From positions 2,976,001 to 3,040,000 of the forward strand of contig NZ_CP113067.1 in NCBI RefSeq assembly GCF_026625865.1: a stretch of DNA of 64,000 nucleotides, given 5' to 3'. Both the position numbers and the translations under genes were made by a program. How positions within the stretch are numbered: the stretch's first letter is position 1; each line of letters opens with the position of its first letter. The stretch comes from Microbacterium sp. SL75. Its GTDB lineage: Bacteria > Actinomycetota > Actinomycetes > Actinomycetales > Microbacteriaceae. Below, one piece after another: positions 37,989 to 46,920 of the stretch. The notes beneath the pieces were generated by a model. It saw only the letters and a program-made list of their open reading frames with translations. It was not told the DNA's origin and did no database searches.

Positions 37989-38061
37989 TGGACCTGAGGG
38001 GACTCGAACCCCTGACCCCCTGCATGCCATGCAGGTGCGCTACCAGCTGCGCCACAGGCCC
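37989..38061 (-). tRNA. tRNA-Ala (anticodon GGC)
   Basis: On the minus strand: acceptor GGGCCTG/CAGGTCC with one G-T pair, D-arm GCGCAGCTGGTAGCGC, anticodon stem CCTGC/GCAGG with loop ATGGCAT (anticodon GGC), and T-arm GTTCGAGTC. The CCA end is not encoded. Confidence 0.96.
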
Positions 38062-38101
38062 GTTTTTTGTTTTCCGCCCCGTTCGAGGCAACTCCATGAG
38101 C

Positions 38102-39010
38102 TTACAACACAGATTGCGACGGCAAGAAATCGGCGCAGCCGGGCGTGTCGTCGGGGCTCGTCACGGCCGTGATAACGGCGCGTCGGAGTGCCTGACCGCG
38201 CTCGCTCAACCCACGCTGCCGGGCGACGTACTCCGCCTTGCCCTCGGGCGTCTCGATGGCCACCGGAACATAGCCCCAGCCGGTGAGGTCGTAGGGGGAG
38301 GCCTGCATGTCGAGCGTGCGGATATCGCGCGCGAGCTCGAAGGCATCGAGCAACAGGGCACCGGGGACCAGCGGCCCGAGCTTGACCGCCCACTTGTAGA
38401 CGTCCATGCCCGCGTGCAGACACCCCGGCTGCTCGCGCGCGACCTGGTCGTCCCGACGGAGCGGCGTGCGGTTGAGCGGTACGGCCTCGGGAGTGAAGAA
38501 ACGGAAGGCGTCGAAGTGCGTGCACTTGAGGTCGTGAGCCTCGACCACCGCGTCGGTGCCGTCACGTCCGAGACGCAGCGGTACCGCGTGCCGCACCTCG
38601 TCAGCGCGATACGCCATCGCCCACTCGTGCAGCCCGAAGCACCCGAACTGCGCCGGCCGGTCGCGGGTCGCCCGCAGCAGGTTGACGACACCGCGGTACA
38701 TCGACCCTCTCTCGGCGCGGAAGCGCGCTGCGTCCACCTCGACGCCGTCGCCCTCCGCCCGGTACCAGCGCCAGCCGGCCCGTTCGTCGGCCTGTTCGAG
38801 CAGGACGCCCGGACCCGGGTGCCACCGCCGCAGGATCGCGGGTTTGTAGGAGTAGTACGTGAAGAGGAAGTCCTCGACCGGATGCTTCTGTGCCCGGCTC
38901 GCACGAGCGCGGTGATCGGCGGTGAGCGCGTCGGCGCGGAGCGCGTGTGCCTCGGCGTCCGCCGTCCACCGTTCGCGCGTCAGGACCTCCCGGGTCGCGA
39001 GCAGGGTCAC
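38102..39010 (-). CDS. conserved actinobacterial protein, often annotated 3-methyladenine DNA glycosylase
   Basis: 302 residues, soluble, overlapping the SRAP stop by ATGA. The segments HPVEDFLFTYYSYKPAILRRWHPGPGV, FGCFGLHEWAMAY and AGMDVYKWAVKLGPLVPGALLLDAFELARDIRTLDMQASPYDL are highly conserved in Actinobacteria. The annotation as a DNA glycosylase is by homology transfer; no HhH-GPD or AlkA-type fold is visible. Its coupling to a SRAP gene, a sensor of abasic DNA, fits a role in DNA repair. Confidence 0.7.
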   Translation of the reverse strand: MTLLATREVLTRERWTADAEAHALRADALTADHRARASRAQKHPVEDFLFTYYSYKPAILRRWHPGPGVLLEQADERAGWRWYRAEGDGVEVDAARFRAERGSMYRGVVNLLRATRDRPAQFGCFGLHEWAMAYRADEVRHAVPLRLGRDGTDAVVEAHDLKCTHFDAFRFFTPEAVPLNRTPLRRDDQVAREQPGCLHAGMDVYKWAVKLGPLVPGALLLDAFELARDIRTLDMQASPYDLTGWGYVPVAIETPEGKAEYVARQRGLSERGQALRRAVITAVTSPDDTPGCADFLPSQSVL

Positions 39011-39717
39011 GCGACCGGCTCGATGAGTTCGGGGGAGTCATTGCGCACGTTTCCGACCGCGGACGACACCACGTGATCGTCGAGAGTCTCGACCATGTCG
39101 GGTGCTGCGTCGATAGCGGCATCGAGGACGTCTCCGACGTTCTCGGTCGTCGGGTCGAGCCAGGCATCGGCGAAGTCGGGATCCATGAACAGCGGCATGC
39201 GGTCGTGGATGGACCCCAGTCGCCCGATCGCGTCGCGCGTGAGGATCGTGCAGCTCAGTACCCATCGCGCCGGGTCGTCGGCGGCGAGGGCGGGATTCTT
39301 CCACCACTCGTAGAGGCCCGCGAAGAACAGCGGCGACCCGTCGGCGGGGTGGATGTAGTGGGGGGTCTTGCCCTCTTCGGTGGTCTTCCATTCGTAGTAC
39401 CCGGATGCCGGGATCACGGCGCGCCGTTTGATGAGCGCATCGCGGAACATCGGCTTGTCCTCGACGTCTTCGCTACGGGCGTTGAATGCCCGCGCGCCGA
39501 CCTTGACGTCTTTCGCCCAGCCGGGAACGAGGCCCCACCGCGCGACCTCGAGGCGACGCACCGGGGGCTCGCTCTTGATCGAGTCGAGCACGATGCCGAT
39601 CTGGGAGGTGGGCGCGATGTTGTACGAGGGCTGCGGCAACTCGTCGGCCTGGACGTCGACGCGCAGCACCCCCACGAGCTCTGAGGCCACGTTGGCTACG
39701 ACGAATCGACCGCACAT
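39007..39717 (-). CDS. SOS response-associated peptidase (SRAP; YedK/HMCES)
   Basis: 236 residues. The family's catalytic residues are all present: Cys2 after the removed Met, Asn33 (NIAPT), Glu109 (GYYEW) and His171 (IHDRMP). SRAP proteins form a stable covalent link with abasic sites in single-stranded DNA. TACGGT ends six bases before the ATG, so the gene is leaderless. It is followed, with an overlap, by the 302-residue gene; both are probably cotranscribed. Confidence 0.95.
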   Translation of the reverse strand: MCGRFVVANVASELVGVLRVDVQADELPQPSYNIAPTSQIGIVLDSIKSEPPVRRLEVARWGLVPGWAKDVKVGARAFNARSEDVEDKPMFRDALIKRRAVIPASGYYEWKTTEEGKTPHYIHPADGSPLFFAGLYEWWKNPALAADDPARWVLSCTILTRDAIGRLGSIHDRMPLFMDPDFADAWLDPTTENVGDVLDAAIDAAPDMVETLDDHVVSSAVGNVRNDSPELIEPVA

Positions 39718-39723
39718 GTTCCC

Positions 39724-39729
39724 ACCGTA
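39724..39729 (-). promoter_or_regulatory. -10 box of the leaderless SRAP gene
   Basis: TACGGT on the minus strand, six bases ahead of ATG 39717. Confidence 0.5.
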
Positions 39730-39889
39730 CGCGTCCCCTCCGACATCGAATCACGCCGGGAGCGGCCGCGTACGACCTCGACGGTGCACCACGTCCGCCG
39801 CACGAGAACGGATACGTCGACACCGGATGCCGTCGACGGCGCGCACGCCAGCGGGGTACGCCCGGCGCCGGGCGCCGCGGCATCCGGAA

Positions 39890-40921
39890 TCAGGCGTCGT
39901 TCGAGATGACGCCCGTGCTGCGGAGGCGGTCGAGAAGACCCGCACCGTCGGACTCGGTCACCCACGGCACCTCGGCAGCCGAATGGTCGTCGACCACCGT
40001 GCGGCCACCGGCGAGAACGGCTTCGGCGGGGAGGAGTTTGCGGATCGCGACCGCGGCGACGTTCTGCGGGTGCTCGATGGCGAACCCGGTGTAGATGGCG
40101 TCGTCGTGCTGGCCGTCGTCGCCCACCAGCAGCCACTTCACCCGCGGGAACTCCGCGGCGAGTCGGCGGAGGTTCTGCTCCTTGTGCTCTCGGCCGCTGC
40201 GGAACCACCGATCGTGGGTGGGGCCCCAGTCGGTGAGGAGGAAGGACCCCGAGGGGAAGAGGTGGCGTCGCATGAAACGCGTCAGCGTCGGTGCGACGTT
40301 CCAGGCGCCGGTCGAGAGGTAGATCACCGGAGTGCCCGGGTGCTCGCGGGTGAGCCGTTCGAGCATGACGGCCATGCCGGGCACGGGCTGGCGTGCGTGC
40401 TCATCGACGACGAAGGAGTTCCACGCGGCGAGCAGCGGTCGCGGCAGCAGCGTGACCATGACGGTGTCGTCGATGTCGCTGACCACGCCGAACCGCACGT
40501 CCGACCCCACGATGAACACGCGCGTCTCGGCGGGCTCGCTTCCCTCCACCGACATCGTGATGCTCTGCCAGCCGGGGGAGAGGGTCGCGGGCAGCTTCGC
40601 ATCGATCACCCCGCCGCGGTCCGCGACGACGCGGTGCGTGACGCCGTCGATGACGATGTCGACCTGGCCGAAGCCGACGGGTACGGCCGCGAAGCTCCGC
40701 CACCCGCGCAGGCTGGCGAATTCCCCCGTCGAGGTGCGCTTGATCGGCGGGGCGATGAGCACCCGGCCGAGGACGCGGACCCACTCCTCGGTGCCGTACC
40801 CCGGAAAACCGGTGACGGCGGGGCGCAGGCCGCGCGCGCGCGCTCGACGTTCGCGCCAGCGGTGGAAACGGCGCTCGAGTCGGGCGAACCAGAGCACTTT
40901 GGCGCGAGGGGAACGAGGCAT
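39890..40921 (-). CDS. App1-like phosphatidate phosphatase (DUF2183)
   Basis: 343 residues. A beta-rich N-terminal region precedes a HAD-like catalytic site DIDDTV (about residue 149) and a conserved PVIYLSTGAWNVAPTLTRFM and WLLVGDDGQHDDAIY, as in the App1 family of phosphatidate phosphatases. Yeast App1 dephosphorylates phosphatidate; bacterial members are poorly studied. No signal peptide. Five bases downstream is the DedA gene on the same strand, so both may act in membrane lipid handling. Confidence 0.85.
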   Translation of the reverse strand: MPRSPRAKVLWFARLERRFHRWRERRARARGLRPAVTGFPGYGTEEWVRVLGRVLIAPPIKRTSTGEFASLRGWRSFAAVPVGFGQVDIVIDGVTHRVVADRGGVIDAKLPATLSPGWQSITMSVEGSEPAETRVFIVGSDVRFGVVSDIDDTVMVTLLPRPLLAAWNSFVVDEHARQPVPGMAVMLERLTREHPGTPVIYLSTGAWNVAPTLTRFMRRHLFPSGSFLLTDWGPTHDRWFRSGREHKEQNLRRLAAEFPRVKWLLVGDDGQHDDAIYTGFAIEHPQNVAAVAIRKLLPAEAVLAGGRTVVDDHSAAEVPWVTESDGAGLLDRLRSTGVISNDA

Positions 40922-40926
40922 CGCCC

Positions 40927-41607
40927 TCAGTCTTTCACGTCACCGTCCACCGGTTCGAGGGGGGTGGCCTCGTCGGCGAGGTGTCGGCGCTCCACGCGCT
41001 CGATGACCTTCTTGCCGATGAAGACCAGCACGAGGAAGACGACGAGGATGCCGACGAAGACGTAGCCCGCGTAATGGATGCGGTCGGAGAGCTCGCGGTA
41101 GGTGCCCGCGGCCGATGCCGCGACCGTGACGTACAGACCGGCCCACACGATGCACGCGGGCGTCGTCCAGGCGAGGAAACGACGGTAGCTGTAGCCGCTC
41201 ATGCCCACCGTCAGCGGCACCAGCGAGTGCAGCACGGGAAGGAACCGCGACAGGAAGATGGCGGGTCCGCCGCGACGGCGCAGGTACCGGTCCGCGCGCT
41301 CCCAGTTGCGTTCGCCGAGCTTTTGCCCGACACGCGAGGCACGGATGCGTGGCCCGAAGTACCGGCCGAGCCAGAATCCGAGGCTCTCGCCGATCAGGGC
41401 CCCGACCACGATCGCCGCGGCCAGCACGACCCCTTCGATCGGGGAGGCGACCGCGGTTCCCGCGACGATCACCATGGTGTCACCCGGAACGATGAGCCCC
41501 ACGAGCACGCTGGTCTCGAGGACCATGGCCACGCCCGCAACCACCGTGCGCAGCACCGGATCGACGTCGCGGACCAGGTCGAGCAGCGACGTGAGAATCT
41601 CGTTCAC
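40927..41607 (-). CDS. DedA/VTT family membrane protein
   Basis: 226 residues from GTG 41607. The GTG follows a TAGGCT -10 by seven bases, which supports leaderless translation from this start. Four to five membrane helices are suggested. The family segments ETSVLVGLIVPGDTMVIVAGT, FLSRFLPVLHSLVPLTVGMSGYSYRRFLAWTT and GESLGFWLGRYFG are present. DedA proteins help flip undecaprenyl phosphate or other lipids. The App1-like gene follows on the same strand. Confidence 0.93.
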   Translation of the reverse strand: MNEILTSLLDLVRDVDPVLRTVVAGVAMVLETSVLVGLIVPGDTMVIVAGTAVASPIEGVVLAAAIVVGALIGESLGFWLGRYFGPRIRASRVGQKLGERNWERADRYLRRRGGPAIFLSRFLPVLHSLVPLTVGMSGYSYRRFLAWTTPACIVWAGLYVTVAASAAGTYRELSDRIHYAGYVFVGILVVFLVLVFIGKKVIERVERRHLADEATPLEPVDGDVKD

Positions 41608-41614
41608 CTCCGTC

Positions 41615-41643
41615 AGCCTAGGCCCGCCGCCTCGCTCTAGCCT
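41615..41643. promoter_or_regulatory. paired divergent -10 boxes for DedA and pabB
   Basis: TAGGCT (minus strand, 41615-41620) lies seven bases before the DedA GTG, and TAGCCT (plus, 41638-41643) lies six bases before the pabB GTG. Both genes would be leaderless, starting from a 42-base spacer. Confidence 0.6.
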
Positions 41644-41649
41644 GGGAGC

Positions 41650-42888
41650 GTGCCTCCATCCGTTCCGCCGCTCACCCTGACGCGGTGGATCGACCCCGAG
41701 GCGGTGTTCCTGCACGTCTTCGCCGCCGCGGGCGACGCGTTCTGGCTCGACGCGGGCGCAGCGGCCTCGACGGGCTGGAGTTGGATGGGCACGGGACGTC
41801 TCGACGAAGCTCCCGTGGGTCTGCACCGCCGTGCCGCGGGGCCCGGCGACGCGGTCGACGACGCCGGTGCGTTCCGCGGCGGCTGGGTCGGCTGGCGCTC
41901 GTACGAGGGCCGGGACGCCTGGCTGCGCGTCGACACCTTCCTTGCTTTCGACCACGCCCGGCGACGCGTGCACGTCTTCGGCGATGCCGACCTCGCCGCC
42001 CGGGTCGCCGCCACGCCGGCGGCTGCGGCGGTGGATGCCGCGGCGGACCGGGGCACGGCATCCGCCCGTGTGAGTCCCGAGCGGTACGTCGAGCTCATCG
42101 AAGCGTGCCGCGATCGGATCCGCGAGGGCGATGCCTACCAGTTGTGTCTCACCACGCGTTTCACGGTTCCCGGCGAAGTCGACGCAGTCGACGTGTTCCG
42201 GCGGCTGCGGCAGGTCTCTGCCTCGCACCATGCGGGTTTCATCCGCATCGGCGACATGACGCTGGTGAGCGCTTCTCCCGAGCGCTTCCTCGAGGTGCGC
42301 GGTGGCCGCGTGCACACCCACCCCATCAAGGGCACGCGTCCCCGATCCACGGATCCCGCTCGCGATCGCGCCCTCGCCGACGAGCTGCAGGCCGATGCCA
42401 AGGAGCAGGCCGAGAACGTCATGATCGTCGACCTGATGCGCAACGATCTCTCGCGCGTCTGCGAACCGTCGACGGTCGGTGTCGACCGATTGCTCGAGGT
42501 CGAGACGTACCCGACCGTGCACCAATTGGTGAGCGAGGTGTCGGGCCGGCTCCTGCCCGGCACGACGATCGAAGAGGTGCTGGCCGCGGCGTTCCCCGCC
42601 GGCAGCATGACCGGTGCACCCAAGCGTTCCGCGATGCAGATCCTGCGCCGCCTCGAAGGGGCCGAGCGCGGCGTCTACTCGGGCGCCTTCGGGTGGATCG
42701 GCGACGACGGGGCGGCGGACCTCGCGATGGTCATCCGCAGCGTCGTCGTGGAGCGGGATGCCGCGTGGGTCGGCGCCGGGGGAGGCATCACGTGGCGCTC
42801 GGTCGCGGCATCCGAGGTCGCCGAGGTGGGGATCAAGGCGCGAGCGCCCCTCGCCGCTCTCGGTGCCCGGGTGCCGCCCGGGTGGTGA
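41650..42888 (+). CDS. pabB: aminodeoxychorismate synthase component I
   Basis: 412 residues from GTG 41650. The chorismate-binding domain fills the C-terminal half. The PIKGTRPR motif is the lysine signature of Pab[22 protein letters not shown] and [15 protein letters not shown] ([11 protein letters not shown]) segments follow. PabB with a glutamine amidotransferase makes 4-amino-4-deoxychorismate, a precursor of folate, in the same pathway as folC. Its amidotransferase PabA is not in the window. Confidence 0.93.
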   Translation: MPPSVPPLTLTRWIDPEAVFLHVFAAAGDAFWLDAGAAASTGWSWMGTGRLDEAPVGLHRRAAGPGDAVDDAGAFRGGWVGWRSYEGRDAWLRVDTFLAFDHARRRVHVFGDADLAARVAATPAAAAVDAAADRGTASARVSPERYVELIEACRDRIREGDAYQLCLTTRFTVPGEVDAVDVFRRLRQVSASHHAGFIRIGDMTLVSASPERFLEVRGGRVHTHPIKGTRPRSTDPARDRALADELQADAKEQAENVMIVDLMRNDLSRVCEPSTVGVDRLLEVETYPTVHQLVSEVSGRLLPGTTIEEVLAAAFPAGSMTGAPKRSAMQILRRLEGAERGVYSGAFGWIGDDGAADLAMVIRSVVVERDAAWVGAGGGITWRSVAASEVAEVGIKARAPLAALGARVPPGW

Positions 42889-42900
42889 CGGCGGGTCCGA

Positions 42901-42906
42901 TAGCCT
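42901..42906 (+). promoter_or_regulatory. probable -10 box of leuS
   Basis: TAGCCT, 12 bases after the pabB stop and 47 before the leuS GTG. Confidence 0.45.
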
Positions 42907-42953
42907 GGGAGTTGGTCCCCGCGGCCTCCCGACCTTCACGATTGGCTTCACCC

Positions 42954-45527
42954 GTGTCTCAGAACTCCGCACCAGACCCCCGCGAGGGGGGCTTCGACAC
43001 CCACGCCATCCAGGCGAAGTGGCAGCAGGCTTGGGCCGAGAAAGACCCGTTCCGCGCCGGGGGCGACGACGACACGCGCCCCCGCAAGTACGTGCTCGCG
43101 ATGTTCCCGTACCCCTCGGGCGACCTTCACATGGGTCACGCCGAGAACTACCTCTACTCCGACATCGTGGCGCGCTTCTGGCGTCACCGCGGCTACAACG
43201 TGCTCAACCCCATCGGGTGGGACTCGTTCGGCCTGCCGGCCGAGAACGCGGCGATCAAGCGAGGCGCCGACCCCGTCGAATGGACCTACGCCAACATCGC
43301 CCAGCAGAAGGCGAGCCTGAAGGACTACGGCGTCTCGTTCGACTGGAGCCGCGTGCTGCACACGAGCGACCCCGAGTACTACCGCTGGAACCAGTGGCTG
43401 TTCCAGAAGCTCTACGACAAGGGCCTGGCGTACCGCAAGGACGCGCTGGTCAACTGGGACCCGGTGGATCAGACCGTGCTCGCCAACGAGCAGGTCCTTC
43501 CCGACGGCACGAGCGAGCGCAGCGGCGCCGTGGTGGTCAAGAAGAAGCTGACGCAGTGGTTCCTGCGCATCACCGACTACGCCGACCGCCTGCTCGACGA
43601 CCTGAACCAGCTCGAGGGCTTCTGGCCGAGCAAGGTCATCCAGATGCAGCGCAACTGGATCGGCCGTTCGGTCGGCGCCGACATCGAGTTCGAGATCGAG
43701 GGGCGCGACGACAAGATCACGGTGTTCTCGACGCGTCCCGACACCCTGCACGGCGCGACGTTCTTCGTCGTCGCGCCCGAGTCCGACCTGGCGGCCGAGC
43801 TCGCGGCATCCGCTGATCAGGGCGTGCGAGAGACGTTCGAGGCGTACCTGGCACAGGTGCAGCGCGCGACCGACATCGAGCGTCAGGCCACCGACCGCCC
43901 GAAGACCGGCGTGTTCCTCGGCCACTACGCGATCAACCCGGTCAACGACGAGAAGCTGCCGATCTGGGCCGCCGACTACGTCCTCGCCGACTACGGTCAC
44001 GGCGCGGTCATGGCCGTGCCCGCGCACGACCAGCGCGACCTCGACTTCGCGCGCGCCTTCGACCTGCCCGTGAAGGTCGTCGTCGACACGACCGCGCCGA
44101 TCACCGGCGCGATCCCGGTGATCGAGCTCGACGACGAGGGCGTGCCGATCGACCCGCTCGGCGACATCGACGACCTGGACCCGGTCAAGACCGGCATCGC
44201 GCTCACCGGAGACGGTCGCATGATGAACTCGGGCTCGCTCAACGGTCTCTCCAAGCGTCACGCGATCGCGCGCATGATCGAGGAGCTCGAGGCCAAGGGC
44301 GTCGGCCGCGCCGCCAAGACCTACCGCCTGCGCGACTGGCTGATCTCGCGCCAGCGTTACTGGGGCACGCCCATCCCGATGCTGCACGGTGAGGACGGCT
44401 CGATCACGCCCGTTCCCGCCGACCAGCTGCCGGTGACGCTGCCCTCGGTCGAGGGTCTCGACCTGAAGCCGAAGGGCACCTCGCCGCTCGGCGCGGCCAC
44501 CGACTGGGTCGAGGTCACCGACCCCGAGACGGGCCAGACGCTGCTGCGCGACCCCGACACGATGGACACCTTCGTCGACAGCTCCTGGTACTACCTGCGC
44601 TTCCTGTCGCCGAACAGCGAGACCGAGGCGTTCTCGGGTCGCGAGGCCAACAAGTGGGGCCCCGTCGACTTTTACATCGGCGGCGTCGAGCACGCGATCC
44701 TGCACCTGCTGTACGCGCGCTTCATCACCAAGGCGCTGTTCGACATGGGTCTGGTGGAGTTCACCGAGCCGTTCTCGAGCCTCATCAACCAGGGCATGGT
44801 CATCCTCGACGGCACGAAGATGTCGAAGAGCAAGGGCAACCTCGTGCTGTTCCAGGAGGAGCTCGACGCCCACGGTGGCGACGCGCTGCGCGTCGCGCTC
44901 GCCTTCGCGGGCCCCGTGGAAGACGACAAGGACTGGAACGACGTCTCGACCACGGGTGCGGCGAAGTTCCTCGCCCGCGCCCTGCGCATCGCGCACGACG
45001 TCGACAGCGAGACCGACGTGGTCTGGGCCGAGGGCGATGCCTCGCTCCGCCGTGTCACGCACCGCCTGCTGGCGGATGCCGCGAACCTCGTCGAACAGAC
45101 GAAGTTCAACGTCGTCGTCGCCCGCCTGATGGAGCTGGTCAACGCCACCCGCAAGGCCATCGACGGGAAGGCCGGCGCGAGCGACCCCGCCGTCCGCGAG
45201 GCGGCCGAGGTCATCGCCATGACCCTCGACCTCTTCGCCCCCCACACCGCGGAAGAGATGTGGGCGACGCTCGGCTACGACGGCTTCGTGGGGCTCGCGA
45301 CCTGGCGTCAGGCCGACCCGACGCTGCTCGTCGAAGACACCGTCACCGCCGTCGTGCAGATCGACGGCAAGGTGCGCGGCACGCTCGAGGTCTCGGCCAA
45401 GATCGGCGCCGAGGAGCTCGAGGCCCTCGCCCGCGGCGACGAGCGCATCGTCCGCGCCCTGGGCGAGCGCGAGATCGTGCGCGCGGTGGTGCGTCCGCCG
45501 AAGGTGGTCAGCTTCTCGACGAAGTAG
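42954..45527 (+). CDS. leuS: leucine--tRNA ligase
   Basis: 857 residues. HIGH-type His59-His62 (HMGH) in [20 protein letters not shown], and KMSKS Lys622-Ser626. The editing domain sits inside the Rossmann fold, with the conserved [21 protein letters not shown]. The start at GTG 42954 is chosen because the upstream frame lacks coding sense; TTG 42942 is an alternative. The C-terminal anticodon domain looks complete. It charges tRNA-Leu. A convergent hairpin follows. Confidence 0.97.
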   Translation: MSQNSAPDPREGGFDTHAIQAKWQQAWAEKDPFRAGGDDDTRPRKYVLAMFPYPSGDLHMGHAENYLYSDIVARFWRHRGYNVLNPIGWDSFGLPAENAAIKRGADPVEWTYANIAQQKASLKDYGVSFDWSRVLHTSDPEYYRWNQWLFQKLYDKGLAYRKDALVNWDPVDQTVLANEQVLPDGTSERSGAVVVKKKLTQWFLRITDYADRLLDDLNQLEGFWPSKVIQMQRNWIGRSVGADIEFEIEGRDDKITVFSTRPDTLHGATFFVVAPESDLAAELAASADQGVRETFEAYLAQVQRATDIERQATDRPKTGVFLGHYAINPVNDEKLPIWAADYVLADYGHGAVMAVPAHDQRDLDFARAFDLPVKVVVDTTAPITGAIPVIELDDEGVPIDPLGDIDDLDPVKTGIALTGDGRMMNSGSLNGLSKRHAIARMIEELEAKGVGRAAKTYRLRDWLISRQRYWGTPIPMLHGEDGSITPVPADQLPVTLPSVEGLDLKPKGTSPLGAATDWVEVTDPETGQTLLRDPDTMDTFVDSSWYYLRFLSPNSETEAFSGREANKWGPVDFYIGGVEHAILHLLYARFITKALFDMGLVEFTEPFSSLINQGMVILDGTKMSKSKGNLVLFQEELDAHGGDALRVALAFAGPVEDDKDWNDVSTTGAAKFLARALRIAHDVDSETDVVWAEGDASLRRVTHRLLADAANLVEQTKFNVVVARLMELVNATRKAIDGKAGASDPAVREAAEVIAMTLDLFAPHTAEEMWATLGYDGFVGLATWRQADPTLLVEDTVTAVVQIDGKVRGTLEVSAKIGAEELEALARGDERIVRALGEREIVRAVVRPPKVVSFSTK

Positions 45528-45538
45528 GTTCTCGTTCC

Positions 45539-45585
45539 GGATGCCACGTTCCCGACGCTCTGCGGAGTGCGGGGGCGTGGCATCC
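45539..45585. terminator. hairpin between leuS and the convergent DUF2087 gene
   Basis: The stem GGATGCCACG / CGTGGCATCC encloses a 27-base loop with further partial pairing. It ends the leuS transcript and likely the minus-strand gene. Confidence 0.6.
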
Positions 45586-45613
45586 GTCGTTCTCGGGGGC
45601 GGTGTCGCGGGAT

Positions 45614-46111
45614 TCAGCGAGGGCGGGAGTAGATCGTTCCGTCGCGGGCGCGATCAAGAAACCCGGCGTCGACGAGGTAGCGACGCATGGCCGCGACGTC
45701 GTCGACGACCTCCGCGAGCCGGTCGTTGAGGGCTCCCTCGCTCAGCGTCTCGCCGGGCTGCATCATCCGCTCGGCGAGACGCGCGAGGACCTCGTCGCGA
45801 TCGGCGGCCCGGGATGGGTACGTCACGAGCCGACCGTCGACGAAGAAGCGGTTCGCACCTGTCGGGCGGGGCGGCGAGGGTGCGGCGGCGAGAGCCACAC
45901 GGAAGACGTCGGGCTCGATGCGCCACCCCGCCCCGTCGGGCGAGATGAGGCCCGCCTCACGCAGGGAGTCGAGGACGCGCCTCCGCTTTCCGGGCGACAG
46001 CGCGTCCAGCGCCGGCTCGACGGATGTGTCGAGCACGATCCGCGCGTAGACCTCGCGCGCGCTGTCGTCGGCGAGAGCGGAGACCAGGGCGCGCCAGGCG
46101 TTCGGAGACAC
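45614..46111 (-). CDS. DUF2087 protein with winged-helix N-terminus
   Basis: 165 residues from GTG 46111. TACCCT is six bases upstream, so the gene looks leaderless; a longer frame would start in the divergent comEA promoter. The N-terminal half (ALVSALADDSAREVYARIVLD...RRRVLDSLREAGLISPDG) reads as a winged-helix. The C-terminal part (NRFFVDGRLVTYPSRAADRDEVLARLAERM and LVDAGFLDRARDGTIYSR) is DUF2087. Fusions of this type are common in Actinobacteria; function unknown. Confidence 0.85.
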   Translation of the reverse strand: MSPNAWRALVSALADDSAREVYARIVLDTSVEPALDALSPGKRRRVLDSLREAGLISPDGAGWRIEPDVFRVALAAAPSPPRPTGANRFFVDGRLVTYPSRAADRDEVLARLAERMMQPGETLSEGALNDRLAEVVDDVAAMRRYLVDAGFLDRARDGTIYSRPR

Positions 46112-46117
46112 CGCTCC

Positions 46118-46123
46118 AGGGTA
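46118..46123 (-). promoter_or_regulatory. -10 box of the leaderless DUF2087 gene
   Basis: TACCCT on the minus strand, six bases before GTG 46111. Confidence 0.45.
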
Positions 46124-46206
46124 TGCGCGGGTTCTGCACATCGGGCGATAGCAACCGCCTGTCCACGGAACGGCAGTTTCCGCCCGCGCGGCGGGGCCCG
46201 TCTGCC

Positions 46207-46212
46207 TATCGT
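46207..46212 (+). promoter_or_regulatory. -10 box of the leaderless comEA gene
   Basis: TATCGT, six bases before GTG 46219. Confidence 0.45.
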
Positions 46213-46218
46213 CGTCGC

Positions 46219-46920
46219 GTGACCGATACGCCCCTTCCCGACACCGCGATGGCCTCGCGTGCCGTGGGCGATGCGTCCCCGCAGGCTGCAGCGGCACCGG
46301 GGGAGCGCGGGGCCGAACCTCCGTCGAACGGTGCCCTGCAGCCGCGCACCCGCCTGGGGATCGGCGCGGTCATCGTGCTGGTGCTCCTCGCGTTCGCCGT
46401 GACGATCTTCATCGGGATGCTGCGGGGTGCGACCGGCGCGGAGGTCATCGAGCCCACGGCATCGCCCTCTTCCTCCTCCCGGGCGATACCGGCGGCGACG
46501 GGGCTGTACGCCCACGTCGCCGGAGCGGTTCGTGAGCCGGGACTGTATCGCTTGGACGCCGGTGACCGGGTCGCCGATGCGATCGCCCGAGCCGGGGGCT
46601 TCGCCGAAGACGCGCAGCGCGACGGGGTGAACCTCGCCCGTCCCGTGGCCGACGGCGAGCAGATCGTCGTCCCCGTCGTCGGGGCCGAGACGGCCGCTCC
46701 CGCCTCGGGCGCGGGCGGCGACTCGAGCGGGCCGCTCGACCTCAACACCGCGACCCGCGACCAGCTCGACGAGCTTCCCCGCGTCGGACCGGCGATGGCC
46801 GACCGCATCCTCGCGTGGCGCGAGGCGAACGGACGATTCACCAGCGTCGACGATCTGCTCTCCGTGCCGGGAATCGGCGAGAAGATGCTCGCCGGGCTGC
46901 GAGACCTGGTGCGCGTGTGA
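46219..46920 (+). CDS. comEA: competence protein ComEA, DNA receptor
   Basis: 233 residues. One membrane segment (IGAVIVLVLLAFAVTIFIGML) at about 51-72, an SLBB domain (GLYAHVAGAVREPGLYRLDAG) in the middle, and a helix-hairpin-helix DNA-binding end (LNTATRDQLDELPRVGPAMADRILAWREANG). The protein binds incoming DNA outside the cell and passes it to ComEC. The start is GTG 46219, six bases after TATCGT. Coupled by GTGA to comEC. Confidence 0.94.
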   Translation: MTDTPLPDTAMASRAVGDASPQAAAAPGERGAEPPSNGALQPRTRLGIGAVIVLVLLAFAVTIFIGMLRGATGAEVIEPTASPSSSSRAIPAATGLYAHVAGAVREPGLYRLDAGDRVADAIARAGGFAEDAQRDGVNLARPVADGEQIVVPVVGAETAAPASGAGGDSSGPLDLNTATRDQLDELPRVGPAMADRILAWREANGRFTSVDDLLSVPGIGEKMLAGLRDLVRV

